Positions 8,026-17,354 of a stretch of 64,000 nucleotides of DNA are shown one piece after another. Source of the stretch: an uncultured Cellulophaga sp. (GTDB lineage Bacteria; Bacteroidota; Bacteroidia; Flavobacteriales; Flavobacteriaceae); contig CANLIE010000011.1 of assembly GCA_947491225.1 (NCBI GenBank), positions 1 to 64,000 of the forward strand. The letters run 5' to 3'. Below the pieces are notes generated by a model. That model made no database searches, was not told the origin of the DNA, and was given only the letters and a program-made list of their open reading frames with translations. The position numbers and the translations under genes are program-made. The number at the start of each line of letters is the position of its first letter. The first letter of the stretch is position 1.

Positions 8026-8883
8026 ATGACTAAAATTAGAATTGCAATTCAGAAAAGCGGACGTTTAAATGAAGATTCCATAGCTATTTTAAAAGACTGT
8101 GGTATATCTATAGACAACGGTAAAGACCAATTAAAAGCGTCTTCAAGAAATTTCCCAATGGAAGTTTTTTACTTAAGAAACGGAGATATTCCGCAATATT
8201 TAAGAGACGGGGTTGTAGATATTGCTATTATTGGAGAAAATGTATTAATAGAAAAAGGTGAAGATATTACATTTTCAGAAAGATTAGGATTTTCTAAATG
8301 CAAAGTATCTTTAGCAGTGCCAAAATCGTTTAAATATACATCTGTTCAAGATTTTCAAGGAAAACGTATTGCAACATCATATCCAAATACAGTAAAAAAT
8401 TATTTAGCATCTAAAGGCGTTACAGCAGAATTACACATTATCAATGGTTCCGTAGAAATTGCACCAAACATAGGTTTAGCAGATGGTATTTGCGATATAG
8501 TTTCTAGTGGTAGCACACTTTTTAAGAACAACCTTAAAGAAGTAGAGGTAATGTTAACAAGTGAAGCTGTTTTAGCTGTTTCACCAAAAATATCTGAAGA
8601 ACGTAAAGAAATTTTAGCTCAATTAGAGTTTAGAGTAGAGTCTGTTTTGCGAGCAAGACAATCTAAATATGTATTGTTAAATGCACCAAACGAAAAATTA
8701 GATACCATAATATCCCTATTACCAGGAATGCGTAGTCCTACTGTGTTGCCATTAGCAGAAGAAGGGTGGAGTTCTGTACATACTGTAATAAACAAAGATA
8801 AGTTCTGGGAAGTTATACAGGAATTAAAGAAAGAAGGAGCAGAAGGTATTTTGGTTTGTCCAATTGAAAAAATGGTATTATAA
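8026..8883 (+). CDS. hisG: ATP phosphoribosyltransferase (long form)
   Basis: First enzyme of histidine synthesis. It joins ATP and PRPP to give phosphoribosyl-ATP. The length of 285 residues and the C-terminal domain ending GAEGILVCPIEKMVL identify the long, hexameric, His-feedback-regulated HisG, which needs no HisZ. The N-terminal IAIQKSGRLNEDS and the DIVSSGSTLFKNNL phosphate loop are typical. The stop TAA overlaps the hisD ATG by one base, so translation is coupled. The gene follows the attenuator. Confidence 0.96.
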   Translation: MTKIRIAIQKSGRLNEDSIAILKDCGISIDNGKDQLKASSRNFPMEVFYLRNGDIPQYLRDGVVDIAIIGENVLIEKGEDITFSERLGFSKCKVSLAVPKSFKYTSVQDFQGKRIATSYPNTVKNYLASKGVTAELHIINGSVEIAPNIGLADGICDIVSSGSTLFKNNLKEVEVMLTSEAVLAVSPKISEERKEILAQLEFRVESVLRARQSKYVLLNAPNEKLDTIISLLPGMRSPTVLPLAEEGWSSVHTVINKDKFWEVIQELKKEGAEGILVCPIEKMVL

Positions 8884-10166
8884 TGAATAAAATTAATAAT
8901 CCAACTTTTTCAGATTGGAAACAAATTTTAGAAAGACCAACACAAACTGTTGCAGATATAGAGGGTACTGTAATATCTGTTTTTAACGAGGTAAAGCAAA
9001 ACGGTGATAATGCTGTAAAAAAGTACACTACTAAGTTTGATGGCGTTGTTTTAGACTCTAGTGTTGTTTCTTTAGAAGAATTAAATGAGGCGGAAGAATT
9101 AGTGTCAGAAGAGCTAAAAAAGGCTATACAATTAGCAAAAAGTAATATTGAGACATTCCACAAAGCACAGAAAACAGAAAAGGTAAGTGTACAAACCGCA
9201 AACGGAGTAAATTGCTGGCAAGAAAAAAGACCAATTAAGAAAGTTGGTCTGTATATTCCAGGAGGTACGGCACCTTTATTTTCTACCATTTTAATGTTAG
9301 CTACACCAGCAAATATAGCTGGTTGTAAAGAAATAGTATTGTGTTCACCACCTAATAAAGAAGGCAAAATAAATCCAGCTATATTGTATACTGCAAATTT
9401 ATGTGGCGTTACTAAAATATACAAAGTTGGTGGCATACAAGCTATTGCAGCTATGACATTTGGTACAGAAACAATACCACAGGTATATAAAATATTTGGC
9501 CCAGGAAATCAATTTGTTACTGTAGCTAAACAAATAGCTACTAAATACGGTATAGCAATAGATATGCCTGCAGGTCCAAGTGAATTGTTGGTTTTAGCAG
9601 ATGAAACAGCTAATGCAGCATTTGTAGCATCAGACTTACTAAGTCAGGCAGAACACGGAACAGATAGTCAGGTTATTTTAGTTTCTACTTCTAAAAAAAT
9701 GATTGAGGCTGTAGAAACAGAAGTAGAAAAACAATTAGCAGTTTTACCCCGTGTAGATATAGCGACTAAAGCCATTGCAAATAGCAAGCTTATTTATATG
9801 AAAACTATAGAAACAGCTATGCAATTAATAAATGAGTATGCTCCTGAGCACTTTATAGTTTGTGTTGACAATGAAGATTATGTGTTAAACACAATAGAAA
9901 ACGCAGGATCTGTTTTTATTGGTAATTATACACCAGAAAGTGCTGGTGATTATGCTTCTGGAACCAATCATACACTGCCAACAAACGGTTATGCTAAACA
10001 GTATAGTGGTGTTAATTTAGACAGTTTTACAAAGAGCATTACGTTTCAAAAAATAGCTAAAGAAGGTATTAAAGAAATAGGAAATGCTATAGAGATAATG
10101 GCAGAAGCAGAAGGCCTACAAGCACACAAAAATGCAGTAACATTACGCTTAAATAGTTTAAAATAA
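8883..10166 (+). CDS. hisD: Histidinol dehydrogenase
   Basis: Protein of 427 residues, the normal HisD size. It catalyses the two last NAD-dependent oxidations from L-histidinol to L-histidine. Recognisable segments are GLYIPGGTAPLFST, the VGGIQAIAAMTFGT region, GPGNQFVTVAKQ, DMPAGPSELLV, and SDLLSQAEHGTDSQ, which carries zinc and catalytic residues. The ending is EGLQAHKNAVTLRL. One-base overlaps on both sides (with hisG and hisC) indicate tight translational coupling. A long antisense frame inside it is a shadow. Confidence 0.97.
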   Translation: MNKINNPTFSDWKQILERPTQTVADIEGTVISVFNEVKQNGDNAVKKYTTKFDGVVLDSSVVSLEELNEAEELVSEELKKAIQLAKSNIETFHKAQKTEKVSVQTANGVNCWQEKRPIKKVGLYIPGGTAPLFSTILMLATPANIAGCKEIVLCSPPNKEGKINPAILYTANLCGVTKIYKVGGIQAIAAMTFGTETIPQVYKIFGPGNQFVTVAKQIATKYGIAIDMPAGPSELLVLADETANAAFVASDLLSQAEHGTDSQVILVSTSKKMIEAVETEVEKQLAVLPRVDIATKAIANSKLIYMKTIETAMQLINEYAPEHFIVCVDNEDYVLNTIENAGSVFIGNYTPESAGDYASGTNHTLPTNGYAKQYSGVNLDSFTKSITFQKIAKEGIKEIGNAIEIMAEAEGLQAHKNAVTLRLNSLK

Positions 10167-11221
10167 TGAAAAAATTTAACTTAGATAAACTAACTAGAGA
10201 AAATGTAAAAGGACTTAGTCCATATTCTTCAGCTAGAGATGAGTATGTTTCTGATGGTACAGAGATGGTTTTTTTAGATGCCAATGAAAATCCGTACCAG
10301 AATGGCATAAATAGATATCCAGATCCGCAGCAGCGCAGCTTAAAATCTATTTTAGCAGAAAAAAAAGGAATTACCCAAGAAAATTTACTTTTAGGTAATG
10401 GTAGTGATGAAGTCTTAGATTTAGTCTATAGGGCTTTTTGTGAGCCTAAAGAAGATAATATTATAACATTGCCACCAACATATGGTATGTATAAGGTATT
10501 GTCTGGTATTAATAATGTAGAAAACAGAGAAGTCTTACTTACTGAAAAATTTGAACCAAACGTAGATGCTATTTTGGCAACTGCAGATGCAAATAGTAAG
10601 TTATTGTTTTTATGTTCACCCAATAACCCTACTGGTAATAGTTTTTCTGCTGATAAAATGCATCAATTATTAGAGAAGTTTAATGGTTTGGTAGTTGTAG
10701 ATGAAGCCTATATCGATTTTTCTCCTGCTAAAAGCTGGGTTTCTCAATTAGATAAACATCCAAATTTAATAGTAACTCAAACACTTTCCAAAGCTTATGG
10801 TATGGCAGGGATTAGGCTAGGAATTTGTATTGCATCAAAAGAAATAATATCAGTTTTAAATAAAATTAAACCTCCCTATAATATTAATCAACTAACACAA
10901 AATACGGCTATGGAAAAATTGTTGGATGAAGAAGCTTTTGATGCTGAAATAACTGAAATACTAAATGAAAAAAAGACTTTATCTAAAGTTTTACTAGATG
11001 TTGAATTTATTGAAGATGTTTTTGATTCTGATGCCAATTTTGTTTTGGCAAGAGTAGATAATGCAAAAAAACGATATGATGAATTGGTAGATAAAGGAAT
11101 TGTTGTAAGAGATAGAAGCTCTCAGCCTTTATGCGGAGATACTTTACGCTTTACAGTAGGTACACCAGAAGAGAACCAAAAACTTATAAAAGCATTAAAC
11201 CAAATTAATAAGAAATTGTAA
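10166..11221 (+). CDS. hisC: Histidinol-phosphate aminotransferase
   Basis: PLP-dependent class I/II aminotransferase of 351 residues. It converts imidazole-acetol phosphate to histidinol phosphate with glutamate. Visible are the DANENPY substrate-binding start, GNGSDEVLDL, the SPNNPTGN loop, VVDEAYIDF, the PLP lysine in TLSKAYGMAGIRLG, and the C-terminal LRFTVGTPEEN arginine motif. It overlaps hisD by one base. The 66-base gap to hisB carries a decayed copy of the window's REP-like repeat. Confidence 0.96.
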   Translation: MKKFNLDKLTRENVKGLSPYSSARDEYVSDGTEMVFLDANENPYQNGINRYPDPQQRSLKSILAEKKGITQENLLLGNGSDEVLDLVYRAFCEPKEDNIITLPPTYGMYKVLSGINNVENREVLLTEKFEPNVDAILATADANSKLLFLCSPNNPTGNSFSADKMHQLLEKFNGLVVVDEAYIDFSPAKSWVSQLDKHPNLIVTQTLSKAYGMAGIRLGICIASKEIISVLNKIKPPYNINQLTQNTAMEKLLDEEAFDAEITEILNEKKTLSKVLLDVEFIEDVFDSDANFVLARVDNAKKRYDELVDKGIVVRDRSSQPLCGDTLRFTVGTPEENQKLIKALNQINKKL

Positions 11222-11229
11222 AATATAGA

Positions 11230-11262
11230 GTTACGTTAAACTGAACTAGATTTTGGAATGAT
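11230..11262 (+). repeat. Degenerate copy of the REP-like unit
   Basis: TACGTTAAACTGAACTAG, then ATTTTGGAAT, aligns with the first unit at 2675-2701 (TACGTTATTCTGAACTTG, then TTTCAGAAT). The hairpin is lost through mismatches. It lies in the hisC-hisB gap. Confidence 0.4.
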
Positions 11263-11293
11263 ATATAAAATGACGATATAGAAAAATTTGAAA

Positions 11294-12427
11294 ATGAAAA
11301 AAGTATTATTTATAGATAGAGACGGTACTATAATTAAAGAAACCGTAGACGAGCAAATAGATGCATTTGAAAAAATGGTTTTTTATCCAAAAGCATTTAC
11401 TTTTTTAGGAAAAATAGCTAAGGAATTAGACTATGAGTTGGTTATGATTACCAATCAAGATGGTTTAGGTACCAATGTTTTTCCAGAAGATACGTTTTGG
11501 CCTGTACACAATTTTATTCTAAAATCTTTTGAGAATGAAGGTGTTGTTTTTAATAAGGTTTTTTTAGACAGAACTTTTCCGCACGAAAATGCTAATACAC
11601 GTAAACCAGGAACAGGTTTGTTAACCGAATATTTTTCAAAGGATTACGATTTGGCAAATTCTTTTGTAATTGGAGACAGGTTAACAGATATTGAGCTTGC
11701 TAAAAACTTAGGATCTAAAGGTATTTTTATTAATGATAATACTAATTTAGGAACAGGTGAAATTACTGTAAAAAGAGATGAGTTAGATAATGTTATTGCA
11801 TTAGAAAGTAACGATTGGGAAAAGATATACGAGTTTTTAAAATTAAAAGATAGAGTTTCTAAAGTTGTCCGTAAAACCAACGAAACTGATATTTATATTA
11901 ACCTAAATTTAGATGGTACTGGTAAAAGTGACATAAAAACAGGATTATCTTTTTTTGATCATATGTTAGACCAATTGGCACGTCATGGGCAAATGGATTT
12001 AGAGATTAAAGTGAATGGCGATCTTGAGGTAGATGAACATCATACTATAGAAGATACAGCTATTGCTTTAGGTGAAGTCTTTGCTAAGGCTTTAGGAACT
12101 AAATTAGGAATAGAGCGTTATGGATTTTGCTTACCAATGGATGATTGTTTAGCACAAGTATCATTAGATTTTGGTGGTCGTAATTGGTTGGTTTGGGAAG
12201 CCGATTTTAAACGTGAAATGGTTGGAGATATGCCTACTGAAATGTTTTTACACTTCTTTAAATCGTTTTCAGACGGAGCAAAAGCAAACTTAAATGTAAA
12301 GGCAGAAGGTGTAAACGAGCATCATAAAATTGAAGCTATTTTTAAGGCATTTGCAAAAGCAATTAAAATGGCAGTAAAAAGAGATGTAGAAAAAATGGTT
12401 TTACCTAGTACAAAGGGAATGCTATAA
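11294..12427 (+). CDS. hisB: Bifunctional histidinol-phosphatase / imidazoleglycerol-phosphate dehydratase
   Basis: Two-domain enzyme for two non-consecutive steps of the pathway. The N-terminal half is a HAD phosphatase (IDRDGT with D8 and D10, [22 protein letters not shown]). The C-terminal half from about residue 187 is IGP dehydratase, with the metal-binding DEHHTIED and NEHHKIEA motifs. I chose the ATG at 11294 ([11 protein letters not shown]). An in-frame TTG two codons upstream is possible but unneeded. Fused HisB is usual in Flavobacteriaceae and gammaproteobacteria. The HAD active-site and IGPD His motifs are complete. Confidence 0.95.
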   Translation: MKKVLFIDRDGTIIKETVDEQIDAFEKMVFYPKAFTFLGKIAKELDYELVMITNQDGLGTNVFPEDTFWPVHNFILKSFENEGVVFNKVFLDRTFPHENANTRKPGTGLLTEYFSKDYDLANSFVIGDRLTDIELAKNLGSKGIFINDNTNLGTGEITVKRDELDNVIALESNDWEKIYEFLKLKDRVSKVVRKTNETDIYINLNLDGTGKSDIKTGLSFFDHMLDQLARHGQMDLEIKVNGDLEVDEHHTIEDTAIALGEVFAKALGTKLGIERYGFCLPMDDCLAQVSLDFGGRNWLVWEADFKREMVGDMPTEMFLHFFKSFSDGAKANLNVKAEGVNEHHKIEAIFKAFAKAIKMAVKRDVEKMVLPSTKGML

Positions 12428-12485
12428 TAGTGAACCTATTAAAATCTTTTTACTTTGTATAACGTACTTAATATTTAAGTTTAAA

Positions 12486-13067
12486 ATGAAAATAGTAATT
12501 ATAAATTACGGAGCAGGAAACATACAGAGCATTAAATTTGCTATAAAACGACTTGGTTTTGAAGCTGTTCTAACAGATAATGTAAATGAGATTCTTGCTG
12601 CGGATAAAGTTATATTCCCTGGGGTTGGTGAAGCTAGTACTGCAATGAATAAGCTACGAACTAGTGGTTTAGATGCCCTAATACCAACTTTAAAACAACC
12701 TGTTTTAGGTATATGTTTAGGTATGCAATTAATGTGCAACTCATCTGAAGAAGGTAATACAAAAGGCTTAGGAATTTTTAATGTTAATGTTGTAAAATTT
12801 TCAAGCAAAGTTAAAGTGCCACAAATTGGCTGGAATGAAATATTAAACTTAAAAACAAATCTTTTTAATAGTGTAAAAGAAAAATCTCATATCTATATGG
12901 TACATAGCTTTTACGCTCCAATTTCTAATGAAACTATTGCTACATCTAATTATGATATAGATTATAGCGCAGCATTACAAAAAGATAATTTTTACGGAAC
13001 TCAATTTCACCCAGAAAAAAGTAGTGAAGTAGGAGAGCAGATTTTGAGGAATTTCCTTGAACTTTAG
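12486..13067 (+). CDS. hisH: Imidazole glycerol phosphate synthase glutaminase subunit
   Basis: Class I glutamine amidotransferase of 193 residues. It supplies ammonia to HisF for IGP and AICAR formation. The catalytic triad is visible: C77 in GICLGMQ, and H175 and E177 in QFHPEKS. The N-terminal MKIVIINYGAGN is typical. It is separated from its partner hisF by the four-helix-bundle gene and hisA. The 58-base gap from hisB contains AT-rich TACTT/AACGT words also seen around the inserted gene. Confidence 0.96.
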   Translation: MKIVIINYGAGNIQSIKFAIKRLGFEAVLTDNVNEILAADKVIFPGVGEASTAMNKLRTSGLDALIPTLKQPVLGICLGMQLMCNSSEEGNTKGLGIFNVNVVKFSSKVKVPQIGWNEILNLKTNLFNSVKEKSHIYMVHSFYAPISNETIATSNYDIDYSAALQKDNFYGTQFHPEKSSEVGEQILRNFLEL

Positions 13068-13113
13068 GAAGTTTAATTTAGTCTATAGTTAATAGTACAA
13101 AGTATTAAGTAAT

Positions 13114-13467
13114 ATGAATAAATATGAGAATTTAATTGTTTGGAAAAAGGCTATGGACTTAGTTGAAGAGGTATATAATTTAGTGAAAATTTTACCAGAA
13201 GACGAAAAATTTGGACTTACATCTCAAATAAAAAGATGTAGTGTTTCTATTCCTTCAAATATTGCTGAAGGAGCAGGAAGAAACTCCAAAAAAGAATTTA
13301 GAAACTTTTTAAGTTATGCAAATGGCTCTACTACCGAGTTAGAAACTCAGTTATTACTACTAACTAGACTAGGTTTTGTAGAAAATGAAAATATAGAGCC
13401 TTTATTACTGTTGGCTACAGAAATTAAGAATATGAATTTTGCTTTACAAAAGAGCTTACAATTATAG
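13114..13467 (+). CDS. Four-helix-bundle protein (IVP / S23-like)
   Basis: Protein of 117 residues of the four-helix-bundle family (TIGR02436), first known as proteins encoded in intervening sequences of 23S rRNA. It shows the family's YENLIVWKKAMDL start, the SQIKRCSVSIPSNIAEG core and a second Leu-rich helix pair. Function is not established; it is basic and thought to bind nucleic acid. Here it sits inside the his operon between hisH and hisA with short gaps on both sides, so it would be co-transcribed with histidine genes. It is not a histidine enzyme and looks like a later insertion. Confidence 0.9.
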   Translation: MNKYENLIVWKKAMDLVEEVYNLVKILPEDEKFGLTSQIKRCSVSIPSNIAEGAGRNSKKEFRNFLSYANGSTTELETQLLLLTRLGFVENENIEPLLLLATEIKNMNFALQKSLQL

Positions 13468-13532
13468 ATTAGTATTTAAAATCTTAAGACTTTTTACTTA
13501 GGACGTTATACTTTTTTACAAAAAAAACAAAA

Positions 13533-14261
13533 ATGAGAATAATACCAGCAATAGATATAATAGATGGCAAATGTGTACGCTTGTCAAAAGGAGATTACAC
13601 CACTAAAAAAATATATAACGAGAATCCTTTAGAAGTTGCTAAAGAATTTGAAACACACGGTATAGAGTATTTACATTTAGTTGACCTAGACGGCGCAAAA
13701 TCTAAACACATAGTAAATCACAAGGTATTAGAGCAAATAGCATCTAAAACAAGCTTAAAAATAGATTTTGGAGGTGGATTAAAGTCAGATAGTGACTTGC
13801 GTATAGCCTTTGAGAGTGGAGCTAACCAAATAACTGGTGGTAGTATTGCTGTTAAAAATAGAGATATGTTTGCTTCTTGGCTTCTGAAGTTTGGGGCAGA
13901 TAAAATTATATTAGGCGCAGATGCTTTAGATGAAAAAATAGCTGTTTCTGGCTGGTTAGAAGAATCTAGAGAAGAATTAGTCCCATTTATACAAGAATAC
14001 CAAAAGCAAGGTGTTAGTTATGTAATTTGTACAGACATTAGTAAAGATGGTATGTTAGAAGGTCCTTCTTTTGAGTTGTATTCAAAAATATTAGCTTCTT
14101 CTGGTAAAGGACTAAAACTAATAGCAAGTGGCGGAATTTCTACGTTTAACGAGTTACCAAAATTAGCTGAAATAGGTTGTGAAGGTACTATAATTGGAAA
14201 AGCTATTTATGAAAATAGAATTTCTATGAAACAGTTAGAAGAATTTATATTAAATAAATAA
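13533..14261 (+). CDS. hisA: ProFAR isomerase (1-(5-phosphoribosyl)-5-[(5-phosphoribosylamino)methylideneamino]imidazole-4-carboxamide isomerase)
   Basis: TIM-barrel isomerase of 242 residues that opens the ribose ring of ProFAR to PRFAR. The catalytic Asp pair is visible in [10 protein letters not shown] and CTDISKDGM. The phosphate loops FGGGLKS and SGGIST and the IIGKAIYEN ending are typical of HisA. It follows the inserted four-helix-bundle gene and precedes hisF by 66 bases. Confidence 0.95.
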   Translation: MRIIPAIDIIDGKCVRLSKGDYTTKKIYNENPLEVAKEFETHGIEYLHLVDLDGAKSKHIVNHKVLEQIASKTSLKIDFGGGLKSDSDLRIAFESGANQITGGSIAVKNRDMFASWLLKFGADKIILGADALDEKIAVSGWLEESREELVPFIQEYQKQGVSYVICTDISKDGMLEGPSFELYSKILASSGKGLKLIASGGISTFNELPKLAEIGCEGTIIGKAIYENRISMKQLEEFILNK

Positions 14262-14327
14262 AAACTTAGAATAGTCAGTATAGAAAATAGACAATCTATA
14301 CTCTTTTTTCTATGATCAATAAAGATT

Positions 14328-15092
<765 letters not shown>

Positions 15093-15093
15093 A

Positions 15094-15693
15094 ATGACAA
15101 TAGATTTTACAAAGAGCACAGACGGTTTAGTTCCAGCAATTATACAAGATGCAACAACTAAAAATGTGTTAATGCTAGGGTATATGAACCAAGAAGCTGT
15201 AGATAAAACGAATGAAACTAAAAAGGTTACGTTTTATAGCAGAAGTAAAAACCGTTTATGGACAAAAGGAGAGGAAAGTGGTAACTTTTTAAATTTGGTC
15301 AATATAAAGGTAGATTGTGATAATGATTCTTTATTAATTACTGTAAACCCTGTTGGGCCAACCTGTCATACAGGTACAGATACTTGCTGGAAAGAAGAGA
15401 ATATAGCTAACTACGGATTCTTATCTAAATTAGAAGATATAATTACAGACCGTAAAGATAATCCAGAAAATAAGGACAGTTATGTTGCATCTCTATACAG
15501 GGACGGAATTAATAAAGTTGCCCAAAAAGTTGGAGAAGAAGCAGTTGAAGTAGTGATTGAAGCAATGGATAGTAACAACCACTTATTTAAAGAAGAAAGT
15601 GCTGATTTATTATTTCATTACTTAATACTTTTACAAGCTAAAGGTTATAAATTAAATGATATTATTACTGTTTTAAAGAATAGGCATAAATAA
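15094..15693 (+). CDS. hisIE: Bifunctional phosphoribosyl-AMP cyclohydrolase / phosphoribosyl-ATP pyrophosphatase
   Basis: Fused HisI-HisE of 199 residues for the second and third pathway steps. The HisI half (about 1-105) has LMLGYMNQEA, the metal-binding DCDND and the zinc Cys in GPTCHTGTDTCW. The HisE half (about 110-199) has SYVASLYRDG and VGEEAVEVVIEAM plus the DLLFHYLILL helix. It is the last gene of the operon and is followed at once by a strong terminator. Confidence 0.96.
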   Translation: MTIDFTKSTDGLVPAIIQDATTKNVLMLGYMNQEAVDKTNETKKVTFYSRSKNRLWTKGEESGNFLNLVNIKVDCDNDSLLITVNPVGPTCHTGTDTCWKEENIANYGFLSKLEDIITDRKDNPENKDSYVASLYRDGINKVAQKVGEEAVEVVIEAMDSNNHLFKEESADLLFHYLILLQAKGYKLNDIITVLKNRHK

Positions 15694-15721
15694 AAAAAAG
15701 CCCTGTTTTAGGGCTTTTTTT
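15693..15721 (+). terminator. his operon terminator
   Basis: A perfect 12-bp stem AAAAAAAGCCCT/AGGGCTTTTTTT with loop GTTTT begins within the hisIE stop codon. Because both arms are A/T-tailed it can also act on the minus-strand gene that ends at 15745. Confidence 0.92.
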
Positions 15722-15744
15722 ATTGCAGAGTGTAATAGTATCAA

Positions 15745-16470
15745 TTAATCTCTTTTAATAACTTCCGCATCACCAGATATTTTTTGGCTAACAATGGAAG
15801 CGTTTCCCTTATATTTAAAACGACTAGCTCCTGAGGCTTCTATTTTTAATGATTCTGTAACAGAAAGAGCAGCGTTACTAGCTCCAGAAATATCAATATC
15901 CAAATTTTTAATGGTTAAATCATAATCTTTTAAGTCACTAGCACCAGACATATCCACGTAAAAGTTTTCAATTTGCCCATAAATATTTGTGTCCGATGCT
16001 CCTGATGCGTTAAATTTTAAATTAACCGTATTTAATTCTCCAGAAAAATTTGATGCTCCAGATAAATTAATCTCAGCATTTTCTGTAACTAATTTGTCAT
16101 ATAAAACTATGTTTGCTGCTCCAGAAGCTTTAAAATACCTCAAATCTTTTGCTGTAATAAAAATGTTTAAGGTGGGATTACCACCTATAAGGTCTACACC
16201 TTTTTTTAATCTAACGATAAGAATATCGTTCTCTTTTTTTACTATAATTTTACTATGTAAATTTTCATTGGCTTCAATGGTTGTTTCTTTTTTTGTATCT
16301 GAAAAAAAGATATTTGCATTAAAAGCACTAGACACGTTTATGCCAGAGTAATCAGATAAGTCAACTATCATTTCTGTTACTTCTCCATATTCCTTTATAG
16401 TATATCTTTCACAAGAGGATAATACGCAAAGACATATAATTAGTTGTGCTAATATTATTTTTGTTTTCAT
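15745..16470 (-). CDS. DUF2807 (head GIN domain) lipoprotein
   Basis: Protein of 241 residues with an SPII signal (lipobox LSS-C20), then a DUF2807 head-GIN domain. This is a short beta-solenoid with repeated GAS steps such as SGASNFSGEL, SGASDTNIYG and SGASDLKDYD. These proteins are common cell-surface lipoproteins in Bacteroidota, without known activity. It is the last gene of the ECF-sigma-linked group, four bases after the 52-residue protein. The DUF4097 protein of the same group is also a beta-solenoid type, so the two may share a surface role. Confidence 0.88.
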   Translation of the reverse strand: MKTKIILAQLIICLCVLSSCERYTIKEYGEVTEMIVDLSDYSGINVSSAFNANIFFSDTKKETTIEANENLHSKIIVKKENDILIVRLKKGVDLIGGNPTLNIFITAKDLRYFKASGAANIVLYDKLVTENAEINLSGASNFSGELNTVNLKFNASGASDTNIYGQIENFYVDMSGASDLKDYDLTIKNLDIDISGASNAALSVTESLKIEASGASRFKYKGNASIVSQKISGDAEVIKRD

Positions 16471-16474
16471 ATTT

Positions 16475-16633
16475 TTACTCTTTATTAGTATTAAAAATTA
16501 GTGGTTCCCATTTAAAGTTTATAGGAAACCATTGCTCATTTTCTTTATCGTTTTTTAAGAACACTTTCTCGTTTTCTGAGTATATATATTGAGTATTTAT
16601 AGTGCTTGATATATTCTTTTCCTGCTTATTCAT
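16475..16633 (-). CDS. Small hypothetical protein (52 aa)
   Basis: A 52-codon frame from ATG to TAA fits exactly between the beta-barrel gene (5-base gap) and the DUF2807 gene (4-base gap). It begins MNKQEKNISSTINTQ, is polar and acidic/basic mixed, and contains a Trp-Pro segment (EQWFPINFKWEPL). It has no signal or membrane segment. The tight packing on both sides argues that it is translated as part of the operon. I do not recognise a family. Confidence 0.7.
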   Translation of the reverse strand: MNKQEKNISSTINTQYIYSENEKVFLKNDKENEQWFPINFKWEPLIFNTNKE

Positions 16634-16638
16634 TTTAA

Positions 16639-17277
16639 TTATTTTGTCTTATATCTATTTCTCCCCATATTAAATACACCTATTTTAACACCCAATCCTA
16701 CTGATATTCCATTAATTCTTGATAAGTCATGGGTTTTAAAATTTGCCTTGCTAGAAAGTTTATATTTTATTCCAGCTTCTAATTGAAGATATCTAGAAGT
16801 ATTGTACAATAGATTAATGCCAGGCTCTAATATGAAAATACTATTCCAATCAGAATAATTAGTATCATAGTGTTCATCAAGGTCTTCATCTAGATAACTT
16901 AATACACCACTACCAATTATTACAGGGAAAGAAACATTTACTTTAGATTGTCCAAATAAAATAGGTTCAAAGTGTATACCACCATAAAAACCAACTAAGT
17001 CACCTTCAGCAAAGGCTTTGTTGGTATCATTTTGTTCAGAATATAATGCAGCACCAACAAGCCCAACTTCCATTTGTTTATTTGCAACGTAAGCAACTTT
17101 AAAATGTGCAGTATATGTATCTACATTTTTTATTTGTCCATAGTAACCAGAAATCCCCATGTATACTCCATGAACAACATTTTTACGATCATTGAACTCA
17201 ATATAATCATTTGAATCCTGTGCCTTGGTCAAGCATACAAAACTAAAAAAGGTAAAAATAAATATTGATTTTTTCAT
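16639..17277 (-). CDS. Predicted outer-membrane beta-barrel protein
   Basis: Protein of 212 residues with a Sec signal peptide (cleavage after TKA) and alternating aromatic/polar strands with Gly turns. Examples are GVYMGISGYYGQI, YLQLEAGIKYKL and GISVGLGVKIGV. This fits a small 8- to 10-strand outer-membrane barrel. No substrate can be assigned. Its own promoter 19 bases upstream carries the same two-block motif as the promoter of the ECF sigma gene, so it is probably a direct target of that sigma factor. Confidence 0.75.
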   Translation of the reverse strand: MKKSIFIFTFFSFVCLTKAQDSNDYIEFNDRKNVVHGVYMGISGYYGQIKNVDTYTAHFKVAYVANKQMEVGLVGAALYSEQNDTNKAFAEGDLVGFYGGIHFEPILFGQSKVNVSFPVIIGSGVLSYLDEDLDEHYDTNYSDWNSIFILEPGINLLYNTSRYLQLEAGIKYKLSSKANFKTHDLSRINGISVGLGVKIGVFNMGRNRYKTK

Positions 17278-17295
17278 TGTTTAATTGTTTTCTTT

Positions 17296-17325
17296 TAAAG
17301 ACAACCTAATTTTTAAAAGGTTGCA
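17296..17325 (-). promoter_or_regulatory. ECF-type promoter, copy 2 (beta-barrel gene)
   Basis: On the minus strand TGCAACCTTTT and TTGTCTTTA are separated by 10 bases. Both blocks and the spacing are identical to those upstream of the sigma gene (19585-19614). The second block ends 18 bases before the ATG. Confidence 0.75.
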
Positions 17326-17354
17326 TTAAAAATAATTGGTTATAATTATATTTG

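Noticed and set aside
8813-9436. A 207-codon minus-strand frame across the hisG-hisD junction
   Set aside because: It is the mirror of strongly conserved hisD coding sequence, has no recognisable domain and no start context; AT-rich codon use of hisD explains it.
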